Assembly: GCF_026967985.1 (NCBI RefSeq)
Contig: NZ_JAPVBJ010000002.1
Span: 1 to 64,000, forward strand
Source of the DNA: Modestobacter sp. VKM Ac-2984
GTDB lineage: Bacteria > Actinomycetota > Actinomycetes > Mycobacteriales > Geodermatophilaceae
Direction: 5' to 3'
DNA: 64,000 nucleotides
Within the stretch, counting starts at the first letter, position 1. Every line of letters begins with the position of its first letter. Under the pieces are notes generated by a model. It saw nothing but the letters and a program-made list of their open reading frames with translations. It was not told the origin of the DNA and searched no databases. The position numbers were made by a program, and so were the translations under genes. Shown here piece after piece: positions 31,941 through 40,629 of this stretch.

Positions 31941-33097
31941 TGCGCCACCCCGACCGTCTGCAGGTACGTGCGCATCCGGGTCGCGGCCAGCTCCGGGTCG
32001 GGCAGCAACCCAGCCGCGTCGGCCAGCCGGAACACCTCGGCCAGGTGCACCGGGCTGCGCGAGCTCTCCAGCCCGCCCACCATCCGGAAGCCCGGCTGGT
32101 GACCGGCCAGCCAGGCCAGGAAGACGATGCCGGTCTTGTAGTAGTACGTGGGCGTGCCGAACAGGTGCCGGGACAGCGCCACGGTCGGCTCGAGCAGCCG
32201 GTCGTAGGCGGCCAGGTCACCACGGTCCAGCGCCTGCAGCGCGCTGGAGGCGGCCGGGGCGATCGCGTCGAAGATGCCCAGCAGGGCGTGCGACCACGAC
32301 TCGCCGTCCCCGCGCACCAGGGTCGGGTAGTTGAAGTCGTCGCCGGTGTAGAGCCGGACGCCGTCGGGCAACCGGCGGCGCATGTCCACCTCGTGCGCTT
32401 CGTCGAGCATGGAGACCTTGATGCCGTCGACCTTGGCGCTGTGGTCGGCGATCACCTGCAGCACGGTGTCGGTGGCCTCGGTGAGCTGGGCCGAGCCCCA
32501 GTAGCCGGCCAGCGCCGGGTCGAACATCGGGCCGAGCCAGTGCAGCACCACCGGCCGGGACACCTGCTCGAGCAGCCGGGCGTAGACCTTGGCGTAGTCC
32601 TCGGCGCTGCGTGCCACCCGGGCCAGCTGCCGGCTGGCCATGATGATCACGTTGGCGCCGGCGTCCTCGACCACCTCGATCTGCTCGAGGTAGGCGGCCA
32701 GCACCTCGTCGGTGCTGGCCAGCTCCGCCGGCGCCTGGTCGGTGCCCGCCCCACAGGCCAGCAGCCCGCCGCAGGCCCGGGCCTCGGCGGCCGAGCGGCG
32801 GATCAGCTCGGCGGTGGTGCTCCACGGCATGCCCATGCCGCGCTGGGCGGTGTCCATCGCGTCGGCGACGCCCAGGCCGTAGGACCACAGGTGCCGGCGG
32901 AAGGCGAGGGTCGCCTCCCAGTCGACGTGCACCGGTGCGCCGGGGGTGTTGTCCCCGAACGGGTCGGCCACCACGTGCGCCGCGGCGTAGGCGGTGCGGC
33001 TGGTCAGCGGCCCGTCGGGCCGGGTGAAGGCACCGGGCTCGCCGAGCTGGTGCTCGGCGAGCGTCCCGTCGGCGCGCGGCAGGCGGATCGCCGTCAC
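31937..33097 (-). CDS. DUF993 family protein, dihydrodipicolinate-synthase-like
   Basis: A 386-residue protein of the DUF993 family, related to class I aldolases of the DHDPS/NAL group. Recognisable parts are GLGVADAMDTAQRGMGM near 78-94, PVVLHWLGPMFDPALAGYWG near 195-214, and KVDGIKVSMLD near 238-248, whose Lys is a candidate Schiff-base residue. It could split a keto-sugar or keto-acid. GTG 33097 overlaps the Gfo/Idh stop by 4 bp. Reaction not known. Confidence 0.85.
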   Translation of the reverse strand: MTAIRLPRADGTLAEHQLGEPGAFTRPDGPLTSRTAYAAAHVVADPFGDNTPGAPVHVDWEATLAFRRHLWSYGLGVADAMDTAQRGMGMPWSTTAELIRRSAAEARACGGLLACGAGTDQAPAELASTDEVLAAYLEQIEVVEDAGANVIIMASRQLARVARSAEDYAKVYARLLEQVSRPVVLHWLGPMFDPALAGYWGSAQLTEATDTVLQVIADHSAKVDGIKVSMLDEAHEVDMRRRLPDGVRLYTGDDFNYPTLVRGDGESWSHALLGIFDAIAPAASSALQALDRGDLAAYDRLLEPTVALSRHLFGTPTYYYKTGIVFLAWLAGHQPGFRMVGGLESSRSPVHLAEVFRLADAAGLLPDPELAATRMRTYLQTVGVAQ

Positions 33098-34275
33098 ACC
33101 GTCACCTCGGGGATCTCGATCCGGCGGCCCTCGGCCGAGGACTGCAGGCCCAGCTCGGCCACCTGCACGCCGCGGGCGCCGGCCAGGAAGTCGTAGGCGT
33201 GCGGGGCGTCCTCCAGCACGTGGCGGAGGAACTGCTCCCACTGCGCCCGGAAGCCGTTGTCCAGGTCGGCGTTGTCCGGCACGACCTGCCACTGGTCCCG
33301 GAAGCGCTCGGTGACCGGCAGGTCCGGGTTCCAGACCGGCTTGGGGGTGGTGGCCCGGTGCTGGATCTTGCACTCGCGCAGCCCGGCGACCGCGCTGCCC
33401 TCGGTGCCGTCGACCTGGAACTCGACCAGCTCGTCCCGGTAGACCCGGACCGCCCAGGAGGAGTTGATCTGCGCGATCACGCCGCCGGGCAGCTCGAAGA
33501 TGCCGTAGGCGGCGTCGTCGGCGGTGGCCGGGTAGGGCTGCCCGTGCTCGTCGATCCGGGTCGGGATGTGCGTGACCGCCTTGGCGGTGACCGCCTCCGG
33601 CCGGCCGAAGAGGTTCTCCAGCACGTAGGACCAGTGGCAGAACATGTCGACGACGATGCCGCCGCCGTCCTCCTTGCGGTAGTTCCAGCTGGGGCGCTGG
33701 GCCTCCTGCCAGTCGCCCTCGAACACCCAGTAGCCGAACTCGCCGCGCACCGACAGGATCTGGCCGAAGAAGCCACCGTCGATCAGCCGCTTCAGCTTCA
33801 CCAGGCCCGGCAGGTAGAGCTTGTCGTGCACGACGCCGTTCTTCACCCCGGCCTCGGCGGCCAGCCGGGCCAGCTCCAGGGCACCCTCGAGGGACTCCGC
33901 GGTCGGCTTCTCGGTGTAGATGTGCTTGCCGGCGGCGATCGCGGCCTTGATCGACTTCTCCCGCGCCTGGGTCACCTGGGCGTCGAAGTAGATCGGTGCG
34001 GAGTCGTCCCGCAGCGCCTCGTCCAGGTCCGTCGTCCACCGCTCGATGCCGTGCTGGGCGGCGAGCTCGGCCAGCTTGCGCTCGTTGCGGCCGACGAGGA
34101 TCGGCTCGGGCACGACCCGGCTGCCGTCGGCGAGCTCGAGCCCTCCGGCGTCCCGGATCGCGAGGATGGACCGGACCAGGTGCTGGCGGTAGCCCATCCG
34201 GCCGGTGACGCCGTTCATGATGATGCCGATCGAGCTGGACACGGTTCTTGCCTCCGAAGCGGGTGAGGGGGTCAT
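33094..34275 (-). CDS. Gfo/Idh/MocA family oxidoreductase (1)
   Basis: A 393-residue NAD(P)-dependent dehydrogenase. The N-terminal Rossmann region is unusual, IGIIMNGVTGRMGYRQHLVRS, lacking the common GxGxxG. The dinucleotide/substrate motif YTEKPTAES lies near 126-134, and the catalytic His region is HDKLYLPG and later VVDMFCHWSYVLEN. It probably oxidises a sugar, inositol or glycoside hydroxyl. ATG 34275 overlaps the preceding Gfo/Idh gene by 4 bp. Confidence 0.87.
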   Translation of the reverse strand: MTPSPASEARTVSSSIGIIMNGVTGRMGYRQHLVRSILAIRDAGGLELADGSRVVPEPILVGRNERKLAELAAQHGIERWTTDLDEALRDDSAPIYFDAQVTQAREKSIKAAIAAGKHIYTEKPTAESLEGALELARLAAEAGVKNGVVHDKLYLPGLVKLKRLIDGGFFGQILSVRGEFGYWVFEGDWQEAQRPSWNYRKEDGGGIVVDMFCHWSYVLENLFGRPEAVTAKAVTHIPTRIDEHGQPYPATADDAAYGIFELPGGVIAQINSSWAVRVYRDELVEFQVDGTEGSAVAGLRECKIQHRATTPKPVWNPDLPVTERFRDQWQVVPDNADLDNGFRAQWEQFLRHVLEDAPHAYDFLAGARGVQVAELGLQSSAEGRRIEIPEVTV

Positions 34276-35690
34276 CGGGTGCTCCCGGCGGGAGCGGCTG
34301 CGGCCTCGGGCCGCAGCGGGATGCCGAAGTCGGCGAGGTGCACGACCTGGCCGGTGGTCAGGGACTGGTTGGCGGCCGCGCCGACGAGCACGCTGCGGAC
34401 GCCGTCGAGCCAGCCGGCCGCCTGGCCCAGCGGGTCGGGCCGGGTGCCGGGGCGGAACAGGTCGTCCAGCAGCAGGGCGTCGCCGCCGCCGTGCGCGCCG
34501 GGCCCCTCCGGGACCTCGATCCGCTGGGCGGCCTCCCAGCGGCGCTGCAGCACCAGTTCGGTGCCCTCCGCCCGGACGCCGGCGGCCGCCTGGACCTGCT
34601 CGGGCGTGGCGCTGGGGTCGACGGCGACGCCGAACCCGCCGATGACGTCGTCCGCGGCGACCACCGCCGCCCGCTCCACCACCGACAGCTCGATCCGGCC
34701 CTCGGTGCCGTTGATGCTGACCCGGTAGCCCTCCCACGGGCCGTGGGCGTTGAGCGAGTAGCTGAGCATCGGGCCGTCGGCGTAACGGACCAGCAGCGCC
34801 ATGTTGTCCTCGATGGTGATGCCCGGGGAGAACACGTCCTGGTCGCGGATGTAGCCGTCCTCGGCCTCGGCCTCCAGGTACAGCTGGCGCAGCCGGTCGT
34901 TGCCGGCCAGGTCGAGCGCGAACGGGTCGTGGCCGGCGTCCGGGGCGCCGTGGCTGCGCGCCGGGCGCTCACCCAGGCCCCGCTCCTTCGCGTTCGCGTC
35001 GCCGTAGAAGCGCAGGTCGCCGAGGGCGAAGACGGTCTCCGGCACCGCGCCGACCCACCAGTTGACCAGGTCGAGGTGGTGGGTGGCCTTGTGCACGAAG
35101 AGGCCACCGGACAGCGCCTTCTCCCGGTGCCAGCGACGGAAGTAGTCGGCGCCGTGGACGGAGTCCAGCACCCACTCGAAGTGCACCGAGGTGACCGCCC
35201 CGATGGCGCCCTCGGCGAGGAGCCGGCGGACGGCGGCGTTCCGCGGGGAGTAGCGGTAGTTGAAGGTGACCACCAGGTCGCGCCCGCTGTCGGCGACGGC
35301 GTCGGCGATCGCGCGGCAGCCCGCGGCGTCGGTGGTGAGCGGCTTCTCGGTGATCACGTCGTGCCCGGCGCGCAGGGCCCGGGAGATGTGGTCGGCGTGC
35401 GTGTGGTCGACGCTGGCGACGATGACGGTGTCCGGTCGCTCGCGCTCGAGCATCGTGTCGAGGTCCTCCGGCGCGTACGCCGGGAGCGGTGCCGCGCCGG
35501 GGTGTGCGGCGGCGAACTGGCGCTGGTAGTAGGCCATCCGCGTGCGGTTGGGGTCGCAGAGGGCGACCAGCCGACCGACGTCGGCGTGGGTGCCCAGCAG
35601 CGCGGCGACGTACATCTCGGCGCGGTGCCCGGTGCCGACGATCGCGTAGCGACGCGGCGCCGGGGTCCCGGACGGGTCGGTGGTGGTCAC
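34272..35690 (-). CDS. Gfo/Idh/MocA family oxidoreductase (2)
   Basis: A 472-residue dehydrogenase, longer than the family norm because of a C-terminal extension. Motifs: YAIVGTGHRAEMYVAAL, ITEKPLTTDA near 116-125, and GGLFVHKATHHLDLVNWW near 194-211, in which HKATHHLD contains the catalytic His/Asp. GTG 35690 has GAGGGAGA just upstream. It is the first gene of the coupled run that ends with the enolase-family gene. A hairpin (35731-35767) separates it from the binding-protein gene. Confidence 0.88.
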   Translation of the reverse strand: MTTTDPSGTPAPRRYAIVGTGHRAEMYVAALLGTHADVGRLVALCDPNRTRMAYYQRQFAAAHPGAAPLPAYAPEDLDTMLERERPDTVIVASVDHTHADHISRALRAGHDVITEKPLTTDAAGCRAIADAVADSGRDLVVTFNYRYSPRNAAVRRLLAEGAIGAVTSVHFEWVLDSVHGADYFRRWHREKALSGGLFVHKATHHLDLVNWWVGAVPETVFALGDLRFYGDANAKERGLGERPARSHGAPDAGHDPFALDLAGNDRLRQLYLEAEAEDGYIRDQDVFSPGITIEDNMALLVRYADGPMLSYSLNAHGPWEGYRVSINGTEGRIELSVVERAAVVAADDVIGGFGVAVDPSATPEQVQAAAGVRAEGTELVLQRRWEAAQRIEVPEGPGAHGGGDALLLDDLFRPGTRPDPLGQAAGWLDGVRSVLVGAAANQSLTTGQVVHLADFGIPLRPEAAAAPAGSTR

Positions 35691-35730
35691 GTCTCCCTCT
35701 CGGCGGTGCAGCAGGTGGTCCGGGGACCGG

Positions 35731-35767
35731 GGCCAGGGGGCGGCCGATGGCCGGCCGCCCCCTGGCC
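35731..35767 (-). terminator. Intra-operon hairpin after the solute-binding protein gene
   Basis: A perfect 15-bp stem (GGCCAGGGGGCGGCC at 35731-35745 with its complement at 35753-35767), 6 bp past the binding-protein stop. It probably reduces read-through into the downstream enzymes, or stabilises the upstream mRNA so that the binding protein is made in excess. Confidence 0.65.
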
Positions 35768-35772
35768 GGGGG

Positions 35773-37128
35773 TCACGCGATGGCCGACTCGACCTCGGTG
35801 ATGAACTGCTCGGCGGCGTCCTCCACCGAGATCTGGTCGAACAGGATCTGCTCGGTGTAGCGCTGCAGGATCGCCTGCACCTCACCGGCGCCCTGCGGGG
35901 GCAGCGCTGGCGGCTCCTGCAGGCCCGGGGTGATCTCCTCGACGAAGGCCACCGCGGCCTGGCCGGGAGCGTCCAGGGTCGGGGCGATCTGCTCACGCAG
36001 CTCGGTGTTCACCGGCAGGCCGCGGTCGGCCTTGATGATGTTGACCGCGTCCTCGGAGTTGATCAGCCAGTCCAGGAGCATGGCCGCCTCCTGCGGGCTC
36101 TCGCAGTCGCTGCTGATCGCCCAGAACATGGCCGGCTTCAGGTACATGCCGGTCTCGCCGTCCCCCTCCGTGGTGGGGAACTGGCGGAACTCCAGCTCGG
36201 TGCCGGCCCCGGCGGTCAGCGCCGGCAGCTCGTTGGTCCACCAGAAGCCCGAGGCGCCGCGGCCGGTGGCGACCAGGGCCTGGTCGACCCCGCCGTTGAA
36301 CACCTCGACGGTGGTGGACGGCGGCGGCTCGGCGGCGGTCTCCGAGGCCTCCTTCTCGATGGCCCACCAGTCGGCGAGGGTCTCGGCGGTGAAGCCGATC
36401 TCGCCGTTCTCGTCGAACAGCGCCTCACCCTGCTCGCGGGCGTAGACCTCGAAGTTGGTGTCCCCGCCGTTGAGGCCCATCGCCTGCATCCCGTACACCT
36501 GCCCGCCGGTGGCCTGGGTGACCTGGGCGGCGGTGTCGACCATCTCGTCCCAGGTCCAGGACTCGCCGTCGGGGACCTCCACCCCGGCGGCGGCGTAGGC
36601 CGCGGGGTCGATGACGACGGAGAAGGCGTTCACGCCGGTGGGGATGGCGTAGGTCGCGTCCTCCACCGCACCGGTCTCGGCGACGTTCTGGTCGAGGTCG
36701 CTGGTGTCGATCGTGCCGTCCTCGATGTACGGCGTCAGGTCCAGCAGCGCCCCACGGTCGGCGTACTCCCGGACGTACCGGGTGTCCTGCTGCATGAGGC
36801 AGGGCGCGTCGCCACCGGCGGTGCTGGTGGCCAGCCGGTCCCAGTAGTCGGCGAACCCGGTGAAGTCACCCTCGATCGTGACGCCCTCGTTCTGCGACTC
36901 GTAGAGGTCGATCAGCTCCTGGGTGGCCGCGTGCCGGGTGTCGCTCCCCCACCACGACATCCGCATGGTGACCGGCCCGTCCTCGCGGGTCGCGCCCCCG
37001 TCGGCGGCCGCGCCGCCGTCGTCGCCGCCGCAGGCCGCGGTGGTCAGCAGCAGTCCGAGGACGCCGCCGGTCACGCCCACGCGGGTGGACCAGGGCGCAC
37101 GCGCCCCATTTCTCCGGATCGTGTGCAC
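35773..37128 (-). CDS. Extracellular solute-binding lipoprotein of a sugar ABC importer
   Basis: A 451-residue family 1 binding protein. A signal peptide ends in the lipobox TTAAC, followed by an acidic/Gly-rich spacer. The mature part begins VTMRMSWWGSDTRHAATQELIDLYE and later has YAIPTGVNAFSVVIDPAAY and GFWWTNELPAL, typical of carbohydrate binders. GTG 37128 is preceded by an ideal AAGGAGGT. The two permease genes lie directly upstream. Bound sugar unknown. Confidence 0.92.
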   Translation of the reverse strand: MHTIRRNGARAPWSTRVGVTGGVLGLLLTTAACGGDDGGAAADGGATREDGPVTMRMSWWGSDTRHAATQELIDLYESQNEGVTIEGDFTGFADYWDRLATSTAGGDAPCLMQQDTRYVREYADRGALLDLTPYIEDGTIDTSDLDQNVAETGAVEDATYAIPTGVNAFSVVIDPAAYAAAGVEVPDGESWTWDEMVDTAAQVTQATGGQVYGMQAMGLNGGDTNFEVYAREQGEALFDENGEIGFTAETLADWWAIEKEASETAAEPPPSTTVEVFNGGVDQALVATGRGASGFWWTNELPALTAGAGTELEFRQFPTTEGDGETGMYLKPAMFWAISSDCESPQEAAMLLDWLINSEDAVNIIKADRGLPVNTELREQIAPTLDAPGQAAVAFVEEITPGLQEPPALPPQGAGEVQAILQRYTEQILFDQISVEDAAEQFITEVESAIA

Positions 37129-37154
37129 GTTCCTTACCTCCTTGTAAGTGCTGT

Positions 37155-37178
37155 GTGAGCTGTCGGGTGAGCTGTCGG
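37155..37178. repeat. Tandem 12-bp repeat between permease and binding-protein genes
   Basis: GTGAGCTGTCGG occurs twice in direct tandem, followed by a further GTG. It lies in the 56-bp gap between the genes. No role evident. Confidence 0.6.
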
Positions 37179-37184
37179 GTGTCG

Positions 37185-38075
37185 TCACTTGAGCCCCGTG
37201 GTGGCGATGCCTCGGACGAGATAGCGCTGGCCCGCGAGGAAGAAGCCGAAGACCGGCGCCAGTGCGACGATCGACATGGCGAAGACGGGACCCCACGGCG
37301 TCTGGCTCGTCGCGTCGACGAACGTCCGCAGGGCGACCGGGACGGTGTACATCTCCGGGTCGGTCAGGAAGATCAGCTGGCTGAAGAAGTCGTTCCAGGT
37401 CCAGATGAAGGTGAAGATGGCCGTGGTGGCCAGGGCCGGCACCGACAGCGGGATCACGATCCGCCAGAAGATGGCGAAGTGCCCGCAGCCGTCGATCCGG
37501 GCGGCCTCGTCCAGCTCCAGCGGGATGCCCCGGATGAACTGCACCATCAGGAAGATGAAGAAGCCGTCGGTGGCCAGCAGCTTCGGCACGATCAACGGCC
37601 AGTAGGTGTTGATCCAGTCGAGCTCGGCGAACAGGATGTACTGCGGCACGATCACCACGTGGATCGGCAGCATCATCGTCCCGAGCATCACCGCGAACCA
37701 GAACTTCTTGAACTTGAAGTCCAGCCGTGCGAACGCATAGGCCGCCGCGGAACAGGCCAGCAGGTTGCCGATGATCGAGCCGACGACGATGACCAGCGAG
37801 TTCCAGATGTAGTGGCCGAAGTCCCGGGGCAGCGCCGTCCAGCCCTCGGGGTAGTTCTCCGTGGTGACCCGCTCGGGGATCAAGCCGGTCTGGCTGAAGA
37901 TGTCCTCGGTGAACTTGAACGAGCTGGAGAGCATCCACAGCAGCGGGTAGAGCATGAGCAGCGCGCCCAGGATGAGCACGGTGTGCGCCAGCCAGCGTGG
38001 CCGCTGCTTCTTCTTGCGGTCGGGCAGCTTCTCCGTGGCAGCCACAGGGGGGGCCACGGTCAGGTCAGTCGCCAT
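37185..38075 (-). CDS. Carbohydrate ABC transporter permease (MalG type)
   Basis: A 296-residue inner-membrane permease with about six helices. The cytoplasmic EAA loop, contacting the ATPase, reads LDEAARIDGCGHFAIFWRIVIPLSVPA near 188-215. The start MATDLTVAPP overlaps the MalF-type gene by 11 bp. With the binding protein and the ATPase at 27904 it completes an importer. Confidence 0.93.
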   Translation of the reverse strand: MATDLTVAPPVAATEKLPDRKKKQRPRWLAHTVLILGALLMLYPLLWMLSSSFKFTEDIFSQTGLIPERVTTENYPEGWTALPRDFGHYIWNSLVIVVGSIIGNLLACSAAAYAFARLDFKFKKFWFAVMLGTMMLPIHVVIVPQYILFAELDWINTYWPLIVPKLLATDGFFIFLMVQFIRGIPLELDEAARIDGCGHFAIFWRIVIPLSVPALATTAIFTFIWTWNDFFSQLIFLTDPEMYTVPVALRTFVDATSQTPWGPVFAMSIVALAPVFGFFLAGQRYLVRGIATTGLK

Positions 38076-39030
38076 AGAACACCCAGTACTTCGCTGCGAT
38101 GAAGTTGATCGCGGTCAGCCCACCGACGATGAGCAGGAGGAACCAGGCGAGCGCCGAGGCGTATCCCATGTCGAAGTTGCCGAAGCCGCGCTGGTAGAGG
38201 TAGAGCGTGTAGAAGAGCGTCGAGTCCGCCGGACCACCGGTGCCGCCGCTGACGATGAACGCCTGCGTGAACGTCTGGAACGCGTTGATGGTCTGCAGGA
38301 CGAGGTTGAAGAAGATGATCGGCGAGAGCAGCGGCAGCGTGACCTGGATGAACTGCCGGACCTTCCCCGCGCCGTCCAGGGACGCCGCCTCGTAGTACAT
38401 CGTCGGGATCTGCCGGAGCCCGGCCAGGAAGATGACCATCGGGGCGCCGAACGTCCAGACGTTCAGGATGATCAGCGTGCCGAGGGCGTAGTCGGGGTCG
38501 GACACCCAGCCGGGCGGGTTCTCGAAGCCGACGAACCGCAGGACTCCGTTGAGCAGCCCGTCGGAGCCGAAGATCTGCCGCCACAGGATGGCGATCGCGA
38601 CGCTGCCGCCGATCAGCGAGGGCAGGTAGTAGACCGACCGGTAGAGCGCCAGGCCGCGCAGGCCGCGGTCCAGGATCATCGCCAGGAACAGTGCGAACGC
38701 CAGCTGCAGCGGCACCGAGACGACGACGTAGATGAACGTGACCTTCAGTGACTGGTAGAACCGCGGGTCGTCGAACATCCGCTGGAAGTTGTCCAGCCCG
38801 ATCCACTCCGGCGCGCCGATGAGGCTGTAGTCGGTGAAGGACAGGTAGGCGGAGGCGGCGATGGGCCCGGCGGTGATGAACAGCAGGCCGGCGAACCACG
38901 GGGCCAGGAACAGGTAGGGCGTGAGCCGGCCGGACCTCCGTCTCCGTGCACGGGAGGCAGCACGGCTCGCGCCGCCGGGAGCCTCGCCGTGCGAGCGTTC
39001 GCGCGGCGGGACGTCGAGCGTTGACGACAC
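38065..39030 (-). CDS. Carbohydrate ABC transporter permease (MalF type)
   Basis: A 321-residue permease, first gene of the leftward sugar operon. A basic N-terminus (RAASRARRRRSGRL) precedes the first helix, LTPYLFLAPWFAGLLFITAG. The EAA loop is YYEAASLDGAGKVRQFIQVTLPLL near 222-245. It has a LacI-type operator about 77 bp upstream of its start. It forms the membrane channel with the MalG-type partner. Confidence 0.93.
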   Translation of the reverse strand: MSSTLDVPPRERSHGEAPGGASRAASRARRRRSGRLTPYLFLAPWFAGLLFITAGPIAASAYLSFTDYSLIGAPEWIGLDNFQRMFDDPRFYQSLKVTFIYVVVSVPLQLAFALFLAMILDRGLRGLALYRSVYYLPSLIGGSVAIAILWRQIFGSDGLLNGVLRFVGFENPPGWVSDPDYALGTLIILNVWTFGAPMVIFLAGLRQIPTMYYEAASLDGAGKVRQFIQVTLPLLSPIIFFNLVLQTINAFQTFTQAFIVSGGTGGPADSTLFYTLYLYQRGFGNFDMGYASALAWFLLLIVGGLTAINFIAAKYWVFYGD

Positions 39031-39105
39031 GGGCTCTCACCTCTCTGTGCAGCTCGTCGGACCTCGTCGTCCGGGGCGTCCGGTGTGCAGCGGGTCACAC
39101 CTTCG

Positions 39106-39119
39106 GTAAGCGCTTTCTA
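39106..39119. promoter_or_regulatory. LacI-type operator A, upstream of the importer operon
   Basis: GTAAGCGCTTTCTA with palindromic core AAGCGCTT (39108-39115). On the minus strand it reads TAGAAAGCGCTTAC, like the GAAA-SCGC-TTTC sites of LacI-family repressors. It lies 77 bp upstream of the MalF-type start. Confidence 0.7.
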
Positions 39120-39200
39120 GACCCTCGTCCGGGACTCTGTCAACGCTCGGCGAGGGACCCCTGGCCACTCGACCGAGGCTGTGCGCTGCCTCACAAGTGG

Positions 39201-39215
39201 GTAAGCGCTTTCTAC
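39201..39215. promoter_or_regulatory. LacI-type operator B in the divergent region
   Basis: GTAAGCGCTTTCTAC, identical to operator A over 14 bases, centred 95 bp from it (about nine helical turns), so DNA looping is possible. The remaining parts of 39031-39445 hold no gene I can support. Confidence 0.7.
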
Positions 39216-39355
39216 TCGGGGCCGCTCCGCCATGTCAACGAGTCGACGTGGACCGGCCGGTCACGAAAGCGCAACGACGCCATCCACAGGGCTCTGACCT
39301 GGTCCTTCGTCCTCATCCACGACACCGACGGTCGGCGCCGCACGGCACCGCCCTC

Positions 39356-39370
39356 GGCAAGCCCTTTCCC
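39356..39370 (+). promoter_or_regulatory. Degenerate LacI-type operator C with a -10 box, upstream of the rightward operon
   Basis: GGCAAGCCCTTTCCC differs by one base in the first 14 from the site at 29065. A TAGGCT -10-like box follows at 39387-39392, about 54 bp before the GTG at 39446. Confidence 0.45.
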
Positions 39371-39445
39371 AGCGACGTCGGTCTGGCTAGGCTCAGCCTC
39401 CCGTCGGCGACCGCGCCGGCGCCTGGCTCGATCAAGGGGGATCAC

Positions 39446-40627
39446 GTGCCAGAACTGTCCGAGCTCCCCGGCCGGGTGGTGCTCGTCGGGGCCCACGGCC
39501 ACGGTCGCTGGCACCTGCAGAACCTCCGCCGGCTGGCCGCAGCCGGCGACGCGCAGCTGGTCGGGATCTGCGACCCGCGGCCGCTGGACGACGAGCTGCG
39601 CGCACTGGCCGGCGACGTCCCGGTCGCCGCCTCGCTGGGCGAGCTGCTCACCGCGACCGCCCCCGACGTGACCATCATCTGCACGCCGATCCACACCCAC
39701 ACCGACCTGGCCCTCACCGCCGCCCGGGCGGGCAGCGCGGTGCTGCTGGAGAAGCCGCCCACCCCGACGCTGGCCGAGTTCGAGCGGCTGGTCGAGGGGA
39801 TCGAGGCCACCGGTGCGGCCTGCCAGATCGGCTTCCAGAGCCTCGGTTCCGCGGCCATCGGCCGGGTCCGCGCCCTGGTCGAGGCGGGCTCCATCGGCAC
39901 GGTCCGCGGCGTCGGCGGTGCGTGCGCGTGGGTCCGCGACGCGTCCTACTACGGCCGGGCGAGCTGGGCCGGGCGGCGCAGCGTCGACGGGGTGCCGGTC
40001 GTCGACGGCGCGCTGACCAACCCCTTCGCCCACGCGGTGGCCACCGCCCTGGCGTTGACCGGGGCCACCGGTGCCGGTTCGCTGACGTCGGTCGAGGTCG
40101 AGCTGTACCGGGCCAACCCGATCGAGGCCGACGACACCTCCTGCCTGCGGCTCCGCACCATCGACGGGCTCGTGGTGACCATCGCCGCCACGCTGGCCGC
40201 GGAGCACCCCCGCGACCCCGTGCTCGTCGTGCACGGCAGCACCGGACGGATCACGCTGTCCTACAAGACCGGCGAGGTGCGGCTGCAGGCCGACGGCGTC
40301 GACGAGACGACGATGCACACCGGCACCGATCTGCTCGAGGACCTGCTGGCCCACCTGCGCGACCGCACCCGGCCGCTGCTCGTCCCCCCCGCGGCGACGC
40401 GCTCCTTCATGGAGGTCGTGGAGGCGGTCCGCTGCGCCCCGGACCCGGCGGAGATCCCGGCCGAGCACCGGCGGGCCGAGGGCGAGGGCACCACCGCCCA
40501 CCAGGTCGTCCCCGGCGTCGACGCGCTGGTCGACCGGGCCGCCGAGGAGCTGCGGCTGTTCTCCGAGCTCGGCGCCCCCTGGGCCCGTTCACCGACGGTG
40601 CGGCAGCCGGCCGCCGTGGGGAGCTGA
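39446..40627 (+). CDS. Gfo/Idh/MocA family oxidoreductase (3)
   Basis: A 393-residue dehydrogenase opening the rightward operon. Motifs: VVLVGAHGHGRWHLQNLRRL (Rossmann), ICTPIHTHTDLAL near 73-85, LLEKPPTPT near 98-106, and VDGALTNPFAHAVATALAL with the catalytic His near 198. GTG 39446 follows AAGGGGG at good spacing. It is 2 bp from the DUF6807 gene. Probably acts on the same sugar set as the two leftward Gfo/Idh enzymes. Confidence 0.87.
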   Translation: MPELSELPGRVVLVGAHGHGRWHLQNLRRLAAAGDAQLVGICDPRPLDDELRALAGDVPVAASLGELLTATAPDVTIICTPIHTHTDLALTAARAGSAVLLEKPPTPTLAEFERLVEGIEATGAACQIGFQSLGSAAIGRVRALVEAGSIGTVRGVGGACAWVRDASYYGRASWAGRRSVDGVPVVDGALTNPFAHAVATALALTGATGAGSLTSVEVELYRANPIEADDTSCLRLRTIDGLVVTIAATLAAEHPRDPVLVVHGSTGRITLSYKTGEVRLQADGVDETTMHTGTDLLEDLLAHLRDRTRPLLVPPAATRSFMEVVEAVRCAPDPAEIPAEHRRAEGEGTTAHQVVPGVDALVDRAAEELRLFSELGAPWARSPTVRQPAAVGS

Positions 40628-40629
40628 CC

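Noticed and set aside
37155-37178. Regulatory meaning for the two 12-bp repeats before the binding-protein gene
   Set aside because: Only two copies, no dyad symmetry and no match to the LacI sites; more likely slippage.
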